DNA of 64,000 nucleotides. Origin: Fructobacillus sp. CRL 2054. GTDB lineage: Bacteria; Bacillota; Bacilli; Lactobacillales; Lactobacillaceae. The notes under the pieces were generated by a model, which saw only the letters and a program-made list of their open reading frames with translations, searched no databases and was not told where the DNA came from. The first letter of the stretch is position 1. Each line of letters starts with the position of its first letter. The translations under genes and the position numbers were made by a program. Positions 46,919 through 55,575 of the stretch are shown here, in pieces. Location: assembly GCF_028764065.1 (NCBI RefSeq), contig NZ_JACOFN010000004.1:1-64000 (forward strand), in the 5' to 3' direction.

Positions 46919-48370
46919 ATGACGCAACAAGAATGGCTCGACGCCTTTAAAAGTCAAAATGGTCGTGAACCTTCACTTGACGAATTCAAGCAAGCTAAGG
47001 CCAATGGTTTTGCCATGGCTAAGCCAGCCCAATCTGTTTCGCCTCAAGACGAATTAAAGAAATGGGTTGCAGAATTTGAAAAGCAATATAACCGTAAGCC
47101 TTCATTTGATGAAGTAAAGCAACGCCGTTTCTTGGGGAATGCTAAGCCAGCACAGGCCACTCAACCTGTCCAGCCACAGCAATCAACCCAGGCAACGCAA
47201 CCTGTGCAAGCACAAACTGCGCCTCAACAGCCACGTCGCCAAAAGGCTGCCCAACAAGCGACACCATCTGCAGCCCCACACCGCAACCACAAGAAGGCTG
47301 GTAAGGGGAAGAAGCGTGGAATTCGCTTATTAATTCTTATTATCGTGCTTTTGGGTGGTGGCTACTTCTTTGGACAGAGCTACTACTCATACGATTCATC
47401 AATGGATCGTGCCGCAACGATGTTGAACAGCCACAGCTTGGATAAGTACAGCAAGAACGTGGTATGGGCTGACAACGATAAGACTTTGACTGGTAGTGAA
47501 GCTGAACCATTGGCTGATTTGATGAAGTCCAGCAAGTACGACAGCAAGTCCAACATCAAGGATTTGTTGAAGTCAAATGCCTACGGTATTCAATTGAAGA
47601 AGACCGGTAAGAAGTTCTTTGTCTTCGACGACTACAAGGTTGTTGTACGTCCTGTGACGGTTAAGGTTTACACTGATCAATCTGGATTGACAGTGAAGGC
47701 TAACGGTAAGGTCTTGGACAACGACTCTGATTCAGACAGCGTAATTACTGTTAAGCACCAAGCACCAGGGCTCTACGAGTTCACGGCTGCTGGTACTTCA
47801 GACGGTGACAAGTACAAGGGTAGTGACAACGAACAATTGGGTGATAGCTCAACTGCCCGTGTCTACATCTACACTGAAAAGTCATCATCATCTAGCTCAT
47901 CTTCATCAAAGAACAAGTTGACAAAGGATGATGCCACATCAACACTTCAATCAATGGCTTCATTGCTTTCATCAATTGGTGCCAAGAATGATAGTGATAG
48001 CTCAAGTTCAACGACCGCATCAGACGTCTTTACTGACGGATCTGATAACAAGGCCTACACGGACTTCACTGAAATGATTAAGAACAACAAGACAACGTCA
48101 AAGCGTACGGCTGACTCAATCAACTTTGGTTCAATCGACGTTCAAGACGTGAAGTCAACGGGTAAGAAGACTGCTGATGCAACCTTCAAGATGCAAGAAG
48201 ATTTCAATTACTCAGCTGATACTGATCCTGACAAGCACACTTCTGGTACTTTGACGCAAGTCTTCTTGCTTAAGGCACACATGAAGTATGACAAGAGTTC
48301 TGACAAGTGGTTAGTTGATAGCATCGATTCTAACCAACAGAAGATTTCTGAAACAGACAACACGAGGTAA
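46919..48370 (+). CDS. TcaA-like membrane-anchored protein with duplicated N-terminal module
   Basis: Protein of 483 residues. The W-F-N-R-P module occurs twice, at 6-31 (W6, F10, N14, R16, P18) and 49-70 (W49, F53, R59, P61). A Gln/Pro linker and a basic patch lead to one span at about 138-156. The extracellular part has the order of TcaA-like proteins: a Ser/Asp-rich region, an Ig-like part near KVVVRPVTVKVYTDQSGLTV, poly-Ser, and an NTF2-like end near VFLLKAHMKYDKSSDKWLVDSID. TcaA proteins usually start with a zinc ribbon; here no cysteines are present and the module stands in its place. Function unknown; envelope stress or wall-related roles are known for TcaA in staphylococci. Confidence 0.75.
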   Translation: MTQQEWLDAFKSQNGREPSLDEFKQAKANGFAMAKPAQSVSPQDELKKWVAEFEKQYNRKPSFDEVKQRRFLGNAKPAQATQPVQPQQSTQATQPVQAQTAPQQPRRQKAAQQATPSAAPHRNHKKAGKGKKRGIRLLILIIVLLGGGYFFGQSYYSYDSSMDRAATMLNSHSLDKYSKNVVWADNDKTLTGSEAEPLADLMKSSKYDSKSNIKDLLKSNAYGIQLKKTGKKFFVFDDYKVVVRPVTVKVYTDQSGLTVKANGKVLDNDSDSDSVITVKHQAPGLYEFTAAGTSDGDKYKGSDNEQLGDSSTARVYIYTEKSSSSSSSSSKNKLTKDDATSTLQSMASLLSSIGAKNDSDSSSSTTASDVFTDGSDNKAYTDFTEMIKNNKTTSKRTADSINFGSIDVQDVKSTGKKTADATFKMQEDFNYSADTDPDKHTSGTLTQVFLLKAHMKYDKSSDKWLVDSIDSNQQKISETDNTR

Positions 48371-48381
48371 TTGTGATGTTC

Positions 48382-48409
48382 TAAAAAAGTCCCTTCGGGG
48401 GCTTTTTTA
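48382..48409 (+). terminator. Terminator after the TcaA-like gene
   Basis: AAAAAAGTCCC pairs with GGGGGCTTTTTT around TTC. Confidence 0.88.
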
Positions 48410-48458
48410 TTTTGGTGCAATGTTTGGTGAATATAATTGAAATTTTATGGCAATTTCT

Positions 48459-48597
48459 TTGACTTATTCCAAATAAAGTTGCAAAATAGAGGCAGATAAA
48501 AGGTTGCCCTAACCAATGGTTAGAGAACTTGGCTGAATAGCCACCGCAACTACAGTGACATCAGCTTAGAATTGAGCAATCGGTTTGGAGAGCTGCT
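48459..48597 (+). promoter_or_regulatory. Promoter and leader of the third surface protein
   Basis: TTGACT (48459-48464) is followed 17 bp later by CAAAAT, a moderate promoter. The leader of about 100 bases includes CTAACCA/TGGTTAG and GGCT/AGCC hairpins. I do not recognise a riboswitch class. Confidence 0.45.
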
Positions 48598-49980
48598 ATG
48601 ACAGTGAATAATCAAGCACAATATAAAAATGATATGAAAGGAACGTTGATTAAGTTCTTCGCCTTACCTATCGTCGTTTTGTTTGCACTATTTTCAATGA
48701 CCGCAATGGGCATGAAAGGCGTATCAAATGCGGATAGCATGGTTTCAGCAAAGGCCTTGGACCCTAACAATTGCGTGAGCGGTACGAGCATTTCCAGTTT
48801 GTCTCACCCTGGAAATTCCAATTATAGTTACTACGATACGGTTCAAGCAAAGTGGACTTTTTCGATTCCTACTTCTGAAGATATCCAAGCAGGTGATACG
48901 TTGACCCTACCAATTCCTCCGGAATTGACAGCGTTAACAAATGATACCTTTGATATTAAGTCACCAAGCGGTGCTGTCTTTGCACACGTTGTTTTGAATA
49001 AAGACACCGGAACGGTAACCATGACTTTTGAGCAGCCCGCTGCAACTGCTGACCAAAACCACACCATTACTGGTGATTTGGAATTGCCACTTACCTTTAA
49101 TAATAATGGATCAATTCAACCTGGTAAGACAAACAACATCCACTGGGGAATCAACGGATGGACAACACCAATTTACGTTGATCCACAGGAAGCACCTGCT
49201 ACCGGTGAGAAAATTTTCAAGTGGTCTTCATTTGATAAAAACGATGAAAACCTTATCCACTGGGGTGTTCGTTACAACGCGGTCGCTGGAATGACGACAA
49301 AGAATGGTGTGATTAAAGATACGGTGTTACCAGGACACGCTATCTGTTCAAGCATTAAAGCCATTTATGTTCGTTATATTCCTGGTACGTTGGATTACAA
49401 CCCAACAACTTACAACGGACAGAGTGAGATTCCACAAAGTCAGATTCACCAGACATCTAGCCAGGGATTCACAGTCGATATTGGTGATATTACTGATCCT
49501 GATGTTGCTATTGTTCTTCTCTACGACACTCGGATTACCGATGGCCGTTCATCAATTTCTTACTTAAACTTAGCAACGTATACGAATGATGGTGTTCAAG
49601 GTGATACCGCTCAAGCCTATCAGGCAATCACGAGGGGATCTGGTGGTGCTGATAATACCCCAGTCAATCCTGTAAACCCTGTTAACCCAACGCCAAATCC
49701 TACACCAGCACCAACCCCTAACAAGGGTGGTGGTGATAACGACAACGGCGGAAATGGTGGTAACGGCGGCAATGGCGGCGGTTACGTAACACCTAAGGGA
49801 AACGGTGGTAATGGTGATAACAGCAACAGTGGTAGCAACGCATCAAATACTACCAACGGTCAGGGTCACTTCACCTTGCCAGCAACTGGCAAGCAAGCTG
49901 ACCAAGCCGGTGTGATTGTTACTGCCATTGCAACTGCAGTTACCGCAGCCTTCACATGGTTGTTTGGACGTAAGCACTAA
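48598..49980 (+). CDS. LPxTG-anchored surface protein, third Ig-like adhesin paralogue
   Basis: Wall-anchored protein of 460 residues. The signal segment spans about 17-46 (FFALPIVVLFALFSMTAMGM). The ectodomain shares with the two proteins at 39-42 kb the pattern VQAKWTFSIPT, the IHWG half-domain start FKWSSFDKNDENLIHWGVRYN and LLYDTRITDGR. A linker of NPVNP and GGNGGN repeats leads to LPATGK, a hydrophobic span and RKH. It thus has a complete sortase signal. GGAGAGCTGCT precedes the ATG. It lies 7 kb from its paralogues and on the opposite strand. Ligand unknown. Confidence 0.85.
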   Translation: MTVNNQAQYKNDMKGTLIKFFALPIVVLFALFSMTAMGMKGVSNADSMVSAKALDPNNCVSGTSISSLSHPGNSNYSYYDTVQAKWTFSIPTSEDIQAGDTLTLPIPPELTALTNDTFDIKSPSGAVFAHVVLNKDTGTVTMTFEQPAATADQNHTITGDLELPLTFNNNGSIQPGKTNNIHWGINGWTTPIYVDPQEAPATGEKIFKWSSFDKNDENLIHWGVRYNAVAGMTTKNGVIKDTVLPGHAICSSIKAIYVRYIPGTLDYNPTTYNGQSEIPQSQIHQTSSQGFTVDIGDITDPDVAIVLLYDTRITDGRSSISYLNLATYTNDGVQGDTAQAYQAITRGSGGADNTPVNPVNPVNPTPNPTPAPTPNKGGGDNDNGGNGGNGGNGGGYVTPKGNGGNGDNSNSGSNASNTTNGQGHFTLPATGKQADQAGVIVTAIATAVTAAFTWLFGRKH

Positions 49981-49996
49981 TAAGTAATCGTTAAAT

Positions 49997-50033
49997 TAAA
50001 AGTCGCTGGCTCGAGAGAGTGGGCGGCTTTTTG
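49997..50033 (+). terminator. Terminator after the third surface protein
   Basis: AAAAGTCGCT pairs with GGCGGCTTTTT (one wobble) around a 14-base loop. Confidence 0.7.
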
Positions 50034-50206
50034 TGTGTGCATTAAAAAGGGCGTACGATAATTTGATGTGTAAATGAAAAAGTCAAAACAGGTCGTATTG
50101 ATACCCTAATTAACTTAATTTTCCAGATTTTCTTTTCATTCAATCGTTTCCCTGCTCTACTAATAGCAGGAATTAATGACAGTAATCGTCGATGAAAGGA
50201 TGTAAG

Positions 50207-50383
50207 ATGTTTATAAATAATAAAATTGTGAGCGCAGAAGAAACGCATTATATTCTTAGAAAATATCACTATAACTATTCTGATTTTGATGAACATGCCT
50301 CAAAGGAGGAGCAGTTAATCGTAATGCGTTACATTACCCAGGAAGCCAATCGAATGCAGAGACGGTTAGCAGGGTTGGAGTAA
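50207..50383 (+). CDS. Small hypothetical protein (58 aa)
   Basis: Hydrophilic protein of 58 residues, beginning MFINNKIVSAEETHYILRKY. It has no membrane segment or known motif. The start is placed at the ATG that has AAAGGA six bases upstream; an in-frame ATG 15 bases earlier would sit on that ribosome-binding site. A terminator follows within 15 bases. The charged helical C-terminus (YITQEANRMQRRLAGLE) could mediate protein contacts. Not recognised. Confidence 0.6.
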   Translation: MFINNKIVSAEETHYILRKYHYNYSDFDEHASKEEQLIVMRYITQEANRMQRRLAGLE

Positions 50384-50394
50384 GATATTGAATG

Positions 50395-50428
50395 AAAGAG
50401 GATAACTTGCTAGCTATCCTCTTTTTGT
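50395..50428 (+). terminator. Terminator after the 58-aa gene
   Basis: AAAGAGGATA pairs with TATCCTCTTTTT around an ACTTGCTAGC loop. Confidence 0.88.
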
Positions 50429-50574
50429 TTGTTGAAGAAATCCTAAAAGCGAGGACCAGCGAGTGAAACTGCTGAACGTGTTGACTAACAGCCGGGCAAG
50501 TATTTTGAATTCATACTTATTGATGCATTGCTATAATATAGGATGATTGATAAGCAAAAAGAAAGGATAGTTCC

Positions 50575-51078
50575 ATGCAAGCCATTTTTGAAGAAATTTT
50601 GAATAACGCTACTAAACGTGTCTATCGGATTACCTTTTATAATGGCGAAACGGCAGTGGCTACCTTTATCAAAGAGACTCAGGAATACCAATATTCAGGA
50701 TATGAAGAACGTGAATATGTGAATCTTTACCCTGATAAAATTGAACAAATCATACGAAAAGCATGCGAGGATGAAAGCAAAAGTCGAGAGAAATATTTTA
50801 CAACGGGGCAGCTGTTACACGGTGAGAATGCATGCAGTCATTTTTATTTTATTTCTGTACAGAAAATCATGGATAACTCGGACATTTTAAAGTATGGAAT
50901 CAGTTATTCTGGGGATGAAATTCAAGCATATGCTTGGATTGACCGACGTACTGGATTGTTTTCCTACGAAGGAGAATATATTAACTTAGGACAAAAGAAT
51001 TTACTTGAAAATATATTTAGAAAGAATGCTTACTCAAGACAACTAGCGATAGATCATTTTGCAACAGGATGTGGATAA
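50575..51078 (+). CDS. Hypothetical cytoplasmic protein (167 aa)
   Basis: Soluble protein of 167 residues, acidic and rich in Tyr and Glu, with no signal peptide, membrane span or motif that I recognise. The middle part (SHFYFISVQKIMDNSDILKY) and the end (AYAWIDRRTGLFSYEGEYI) look like beta strands. AGAAAGGATAGTTCC precedes the ATG, and an extended -10 box TGCTATAAT lies about 40 bases upstream. It is followed by a strong bidirectional terminator, so it forms its own transcription unit. Lower GC than nearby housekeeping genes suggests an accessory origin. Confidence 0.7.
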   Translation: MQAIFEEILNNATKRVYRITFYNGETAVATFIKETQEYQYSGYEEREYVNLYPDKIEQIIRKACEDESKSREKYFTTGQLLHGENACSHFYFISVQKIMDNSDILKYGISYSGDEIQAYAWIDRRTGLFSYEGEYINLGQKNLLENIFRKNAYSRQLAIDHFATGCG

Positions 51079-51092
51079 ATTAAGAACTAAAG

Positions 51093-51126
51093 AAAAGGCC
51101 ACCAGACATAATCTGGTGGCCTTTTC
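51093..51126. terminator. Bidirectional terminator between convergent genes
   Basis: AAAAGGCCACCAGA pairs perfectly with TCTGGTGGCCTTTT around CATAA. It serves the plus-strand gene and the minus-strand gene that converges on it. Confidence 0.93.
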
Positions 51127-51138
51127 TAATTGATATTC

Positions 51139-52185
51139 TTAATCCTGAATCAGATTTTCCATTTGCTTCAACTTGTCGGTTCCCTTGTATTGCTTATAGA
51201 GTACAGATAGGGATGAAGTTCCTAGCGTTTTGGCGAGGGACTCTTGTTCAGCACCATGGACCAAGGTACCTTCCGCCTTATAGGTAATTGTGTCTCCATC
51301 AATGTAGAAGACACCACGCTCTCGTGCCAGATTGCAGGTTTCATCTGGAATATTTTGTAAGCGCAAAATATACTTATGATCTTGTTGCTCTAACTTAATA
51401 CCATGGAAAGTCGTATTCTGTTGGTAAAAGCCATTAGCGTTATTATTGATTGGATGCGCCGTACCGTTAATCAGATCATCCGGACTAGTTGGTCCCCAAT
51501 CGGAGTAAAAGTCGCTTGGCATACCAAGCAATGCCAAGGCTTGCTTCTCCTTGAGAGAAAGCTTGTCGACACTTGCACTATCGTTGTTTGAACTCGTACT
51601 CTTATCGGAGTTTGTAGTTGTTGAATCGTCTACTTTATAGAAGTAGTGTTCATCACCCATGCTTTGACCACAGTAGATGCGATCGTTTGATTCTGATGCG
51701 AAGGAATCCGTAGAAACTCCCTTTGGAATAAATACGAATGGTGTCGCTGGCGATGGCCCGTCAAGCTTTCCATCCTTTGGCCCAACGTCTGTCTTGAATA
51801 CACCGTCTTTAATAGCAGGTGGTGTCATTGATCCGACTGCCTTTGTATAAACAGCTAAGTTACTGGTTGAACCACTATCTGTGTAGTTTGCTGATACCAA
51901 CCCCTTCTTATCAAAGGTATAACTATCACCCTTACTATTCTTCCAAGTTCCTACAACAGATGAGAAGTCCCCAGACTTAATCGCCTGAATGTCCATTGCC
52001 TGGCTCTTCTTAGCACTATTCTTAGAGCTTGAGCTTGATTTTGACGTCTTTGTCTTTGTAATTTTTGCTGAAGAACTCTCCTTATTTGAGCTGCTTGAGT
52101 GGTTAGCACCCACCGCATAAAAGCCACCAGCACCCGCAATAATCACAGCACCGGCGATGCCTAACATGCCTGCTTTTGAAATCAT
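51139..52185 (-). CDS. Membrane-anchored DUF6287/DUF4767-like protein
   Basis: Secreted or anchored protein of 348 residues. An N-terminal hydrophobic span covers about 5-25, followed by a Ser/Lys-rich linker. The segment MDIQAIKSGDFSSVVGTWKN (near residue 64) fits the DUF6287 pattern found in lactic acid bacterial lipoprotein-like proteins. A second domain follows after another Ser/Asn-rich linker. There is no cysteine lipobox. The start MISKAG is supported by GAAGGAGAAT on the minus strand; a longer frame starting 54 bases upstream lacks a binding site. An extended -10 TGCTATACT lies upstream. Function unknown. Confidence 0.72.
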   Translation of the reverse strand: MISKAGMLGIAGAVIIAGAGGFYAVGANHSSSSNKESSSAKITKTKTSKSSSSSKNSAKKSQAMDIQAIKSGDFSSVVGTWKNSKGDSYTFDKKGLVSANYTDSGSTSNLAVYTKAVGSMTPPAIKDGVFKTDVGPKDGKLDGPSPATPFVFIPKGVSTDSFASESNDRIYCGQSMGDEHYFYKVDDSTTTNSDKSTSSNNDSASVDKLSLKEKQALALLGMPSDFYSDWGPTSPDDLINGTAHPINNNANGFYQQNTTFHGIKLEQQDHKYILRLQNIPDETCNLARERGVFYIDGDTITYKAEGTLVHGAEQESLAKTLGTSSLSVLYKQYKGTDKLKQMENLIQD

Positions 52186-52346
52186 ATTCTCCTTCTTACT
52201 TCCAACTAAATGAATTTTTATTCGTGAATAGTATAGCACTGTGGCGGGGATGGGAAAGTCGGATCGACGTTTATTGTGATTATGAGTTTTGAAAAATAAT
52301 ACTGGGGTGTAGCTCTATACTTCTTTAGATTAATTCCCACGACGCG

Positions 52347-52352
52347 TATAAT
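52347..52352 (+). promoter_or_regulatory. Likely -10 box of the hsdRMS operon
   Basis: TATAAT in GCGTATAATAAAA, about 100 bases before hsdR; the -35 is not clear. The remaining gap between the divergent genes is AT-rich and holds nothing else I can identify. Confidence 0.4.
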
Positions 52353-52450
52353 AAAAATTATATGTGTCTTTTTTGTATATTAATTGCATATTAATAGTAC
52401 GAAAATGCTACTGATTTATTGAACAGAAATTAACAACTCGAAGGAATTTA

Positions 52451-55400
52451 ATGGGAATGATTTCAGACAATTTAGGTGAACTAGATTTTGAACGCGAACT
52501 AATTGATTATTTGCAACAGTTGGGTGGAACTAAGCAGTGGCAATATGTTCCAGAAATTAAGACAACGGAACAGTTGTGGGCTAACTTTAAAAAGATTTTG
52601 GAACAGAATAATCAGAAGTTAGACCGTCCACTATCGGAACAAGAATTCAAACAAGTTCAGCAAGTTATTATGGGAATTAAAAGCCCATATCAAGCCGGTC
52701 AATTTCTTTATGGATCGAATGGTGTATCACAGGTTGAAGTGGATTTAGATGATGGTCGGCATGTTTTCTTAGATGTATTTGATTCATCACAAATTGGTGC
52801 AGGAAATACCGTTTATCAAGTAGTTAATCAAATTGAACGACCAGCAGTTCAAGCTGGACGGCAAGATCGTCGTTTTGATACAACTTTATTGATTAATGGT
52901 TTGCCAATTATTCAAATTGAAGAAAAAGAAAATTCTCACCCTGCTTCTGAAGCCTTGAACCAGATGAAACATTATACAGAAGAAGGTCAATATTCTGACA
53001 TCTTCTCCATGGTGCAGATTTTAATTGCCATGACAGAAACTGATACTCAGTACATGGCTGCGGCGACAATTGACAAGTTTAACAAGGCTTTCGCCTTTCG
53101 ATGGGCTCGAGAAGATGATACAAAGGTTAACGGTTGGCGTGAATTTGCCAATGCCTTTCTTTCAATCCCAATGGCACATCAAATGGCTACAAACTATATG
53201 GTTTTGGACGGTACTAAGGGGCGCGAGATGCTAAAGGTTATGCGTTCCTATCAAGTTTATGCCACGAAGCGAGTTCTTGAAAAAGTCGAGAATCATCATT
53301 TTGGTATTGATGATCCAAAGCTTGGTTACGTTTGGCATACAACTGGTTCAGGAAAAACTATTTCATCATTTAAGGCTGCCTGGTTAGCTTCCCGTAAGCC
53401 AAACGTTGATAAGGTTATTTTTATGGTTGATCGTGTTGCGTTAACCGATCAAACGACTTCACAGTATACAGCTTTTGACCCTGATTCAACTGCTGAGGAC
53501 CGTACATCAGTCATTTCAGATACTGCTAATGTGACGGATTTAAAGAAAAAGCTCTTATCAAAAGACGTCAAGGGAATTATCGTCACTTCTAATCAGAAGA
53601 TGAATATTTTGGCTGAGCGTTACGCTGATCAACGTGATAAGTTTGATAAAAACATTCTCTTTGTTGTCGATGAAGCGCATCGTTCAACTGGTGGGGAAGG
53701 CTTTGCCAAAGCACGAAAGTTCTTTAAAAATGCAGCATGGGTTGGCTATACAGGTACACCGATGTTCGAAAAGAATCCAAGTACGCAAGATATTTTTGGT
53801 GATTTACTTCATGCCTATACAATCCGTCAGGCAATTTCAGATAACAATGTTTTAGGATTTAACGTTGAATTTCATACAACGTTACCTGAAGAAACAGTTA
53901 AGGAAGAATATCTACCAAAGTATTATGCGGCTAAGTATCCTGATTGGAATCAGGAAAAGATTCAACAAAAAATTGATTCAATGACACCTGCCGATATTGA
54001 TGAAGCGGTTGAACCTGACATTTACGACCATAATGATCAGCACGTAAAAGAGGTCGTTTCGGAAATTATCGATCATTGGCAAAATCGTTCAGCAGATTAT
54101 CGATATAATGCCCTGTTCACGACCCATGCTTCGGGTAATAAACCCTCTGTACCATTGGCGATGAAGTATTACCGTGAATTTAAGCGGCAAAATACGGCTG
54201 ATAATCCAAAACTCAAGCGTAAGTTGAATATCGCCATCACTTTCTCATTAAATACGACGAATAATGATAGCATGTTTGAAAATAACCGTGATTTGCGTGA
54301 AGCGATGGCTGATTATTCAAAGATGTTTGGTGGCCATTTTGCTGAAGAAAATGCAGATGAGTATACTGCTGATGTTGCTGCACACTTGAACCGTTCGTCA
54401 GGAGATGGAAAAGTCCTCGATTTGGTTATTGTTGTTAATCGCTTGCTAACAGGATTTGACGCACCTAAGTTAAACACCTTATATGTTGACCGTACATTAT
54501 CTGGTGCTAACTTAATTCAAGCATATTCTCGAACGAATCGTATCGAGGATAACAATTTTAAGCCTTTCGGATTAGTGATTAATTACCGTTGGCCAGAACT
54601 GTCAAAACAAGTTATGAACGAGGCACTGGCACTTTATGCTAACAAGGACTCTGCCAATATTGAAATCGAACTGATCGATCCTGGAGACGGCCCTGTTCTT
54701 GCTAAACCTTTTGAAGATGTTTTGGCGGACACAATTGAGGTTGTGGAAACGTTGCGCGATTTGTCTGACAATTTCCAAGATATTCCAAGGTCCGAAAACG
54801 ATTGCAAGGAAATGCTCACTAAATTACGGCAGTATAATCGTCAGGTCAATCAATTAAAGCAATATCCTGAGTACGATTATGATAACCCTGAACAACTATT
54901 GACTGATTTGGGGATGACGGTCGAACAAGAACGCACCTTAACAGGTGGGTTAACAACTCGTGTGAAGGCGAAAGTTGCTGAAAATGAAGGTATCGATGTA
55001 AGTGAATTAGATTTGAAGATGAGTCATATTTCAGACGTGAAAGTCGACTATGACTATTTGAAAGATCTATTAGTTCAGTTGGCAAACGAAATGCACAATG
55101 GCGAACACGAAAAGGCCAAGAAAACATATGACAGCATTCGTAGCCAAACAAAGCAACTGGAAGATCAAAAGTATGCTAAGCGAGTAGAACGTACTGCCAA
55201 GAGTTTGCACTCAGGAGAACTTCAAGCCGGAAATTACCCTGTAAAGCAGGACGATATTGAAGGCTTGCTAAGTACCTCAGAATCAAATTCGAAGAAGGTT
55301 CAGATTCGTCGATTTATTAATACATGGGGATTAGACGTTACTGTTTCAAATGTTGAATCAATTTTGGAACACCACCAAAAGGGGCAGGATGATCTTAATA

Positions 55401-55558
55401 CCATGGGGCAATTGGATGAATTAAGAAAAAATGGTCAGAAAAATTACGCAGAACTTTCAACAGATATCGAAGTTAAAAATCTGAAGAAGATTAAGTACCG
55501 TAATGTTTTTTCAGACGCTTTTATTAAGTTCGCCAATGCCTTTGTAGAAGAATACTAA
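52451..55558 (+). CDS. hsdR: Type I restriction enzyme R subunit
   Basis: Motor and nuclease subunit of a type I restriction-modification complex, which translocates DNA and cleaves far from the recognition site. The protein has 1035 residues. The nuclease region includes FDTTLLINGLPIIQIEEKE near 145-165. Walker A TTGSGKT lies near 299, the DEAD-box-like VVDEAHRS near 404, and motif VI SRTNRI near 697. A helical C-terminal domain follows. Size and style resemble the EcoR124I (type IC) group. GAAGGAATTTA precedes the ATG. First gene of hsdR-hsdM-hsdS. Codon use is more AT-rich than flanking genes, suggesting horizontal gain. Confidence 0.95.
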   Translation: MGMISDNLGELDFERELIDYLQQLGGTKQWQYVPEIKTTEQLWANFKKILEQNNQKLDRPLSEQEFKQVQQVIMGIKSPYQAGQFLYGSNGVSQVEVDLDDGRHVFLDVFDSSQIGAGNTVYQVVNQIERPAVQAGRQDRRFDTTLLINGLPIIQIEEKENSHPASEALNQMKHYTEEGQYSDIFSMVQILIAMTETDTQYMAAATIDKFNKAFAFRWAREDDTKVNGWREFANAFLSIPMAHQMATNYMVLDGTKGREMLKVMRSYQVYATKRVLEKVENHHFGIDDPKLGYVWHTTGSGKTISSFKAAWLASRKPNVDKVIFMVDRVALTDQTTSQYTAFDPDSTAEDRTSVISDTANVTDLKKKLLSKDVKGIIVTSNQKMNILAERYADQRDKFDKNILFVVDEAHRSTGGEGFAKARKFFKNAAWVGYTGTPMFEKNPSTQDIFGDLLHAYTIRQAISDNNVLGFNVEFHTTLPEETVKEEYLPKYYAAKYPDWNQEKIQQKIDSMTPADIDEAVEPDIYDHNDQHVKEVVSEIIDHWQNRSADYRYNALFTTHASGNKPSVPLAMKYYREFKRQNTADNPKLKRKLNIAITFSLNTTNNDSMFENNRDLREAMADYSKMFGGHFAEENADEYTADVAAHLNRSSGDGKVLDLVIVVNRLLTGFDAPKLNTLYVDRTLSGANLIQAYSRTNRIEDNNFKPFGLVINYRWPELSKQVMNEALALYANKDSANIEIELIDPGDGPVLAKPFEDVLADTIEVVETLRDLSDNFQDIPRSENDCKEMLTKLRQYNRQVNQLKQYPEYDYDNPEQLLTDLGMTVEQERTLTGGLTTRVKAKVAENEGIDVSELDLKMSHISDVKVDYDYLKDLLVQLANEMHNGEHEKAKKTYDSIRSQTKQLEDQKYAKRVERTAKSLHSGELQAGNYPVKQDDIEGLLSTSESNSKKVQIRRFINTWGLDVTVSNVESILEHHQKGQDDLNTMGQLDELRKNGQKNYAELSTDIEVKNLKKIKYRNVFSDAFIKFANAFVEEY

Positions 55559-55575
55559 ATTAAGAAGGAGATACC

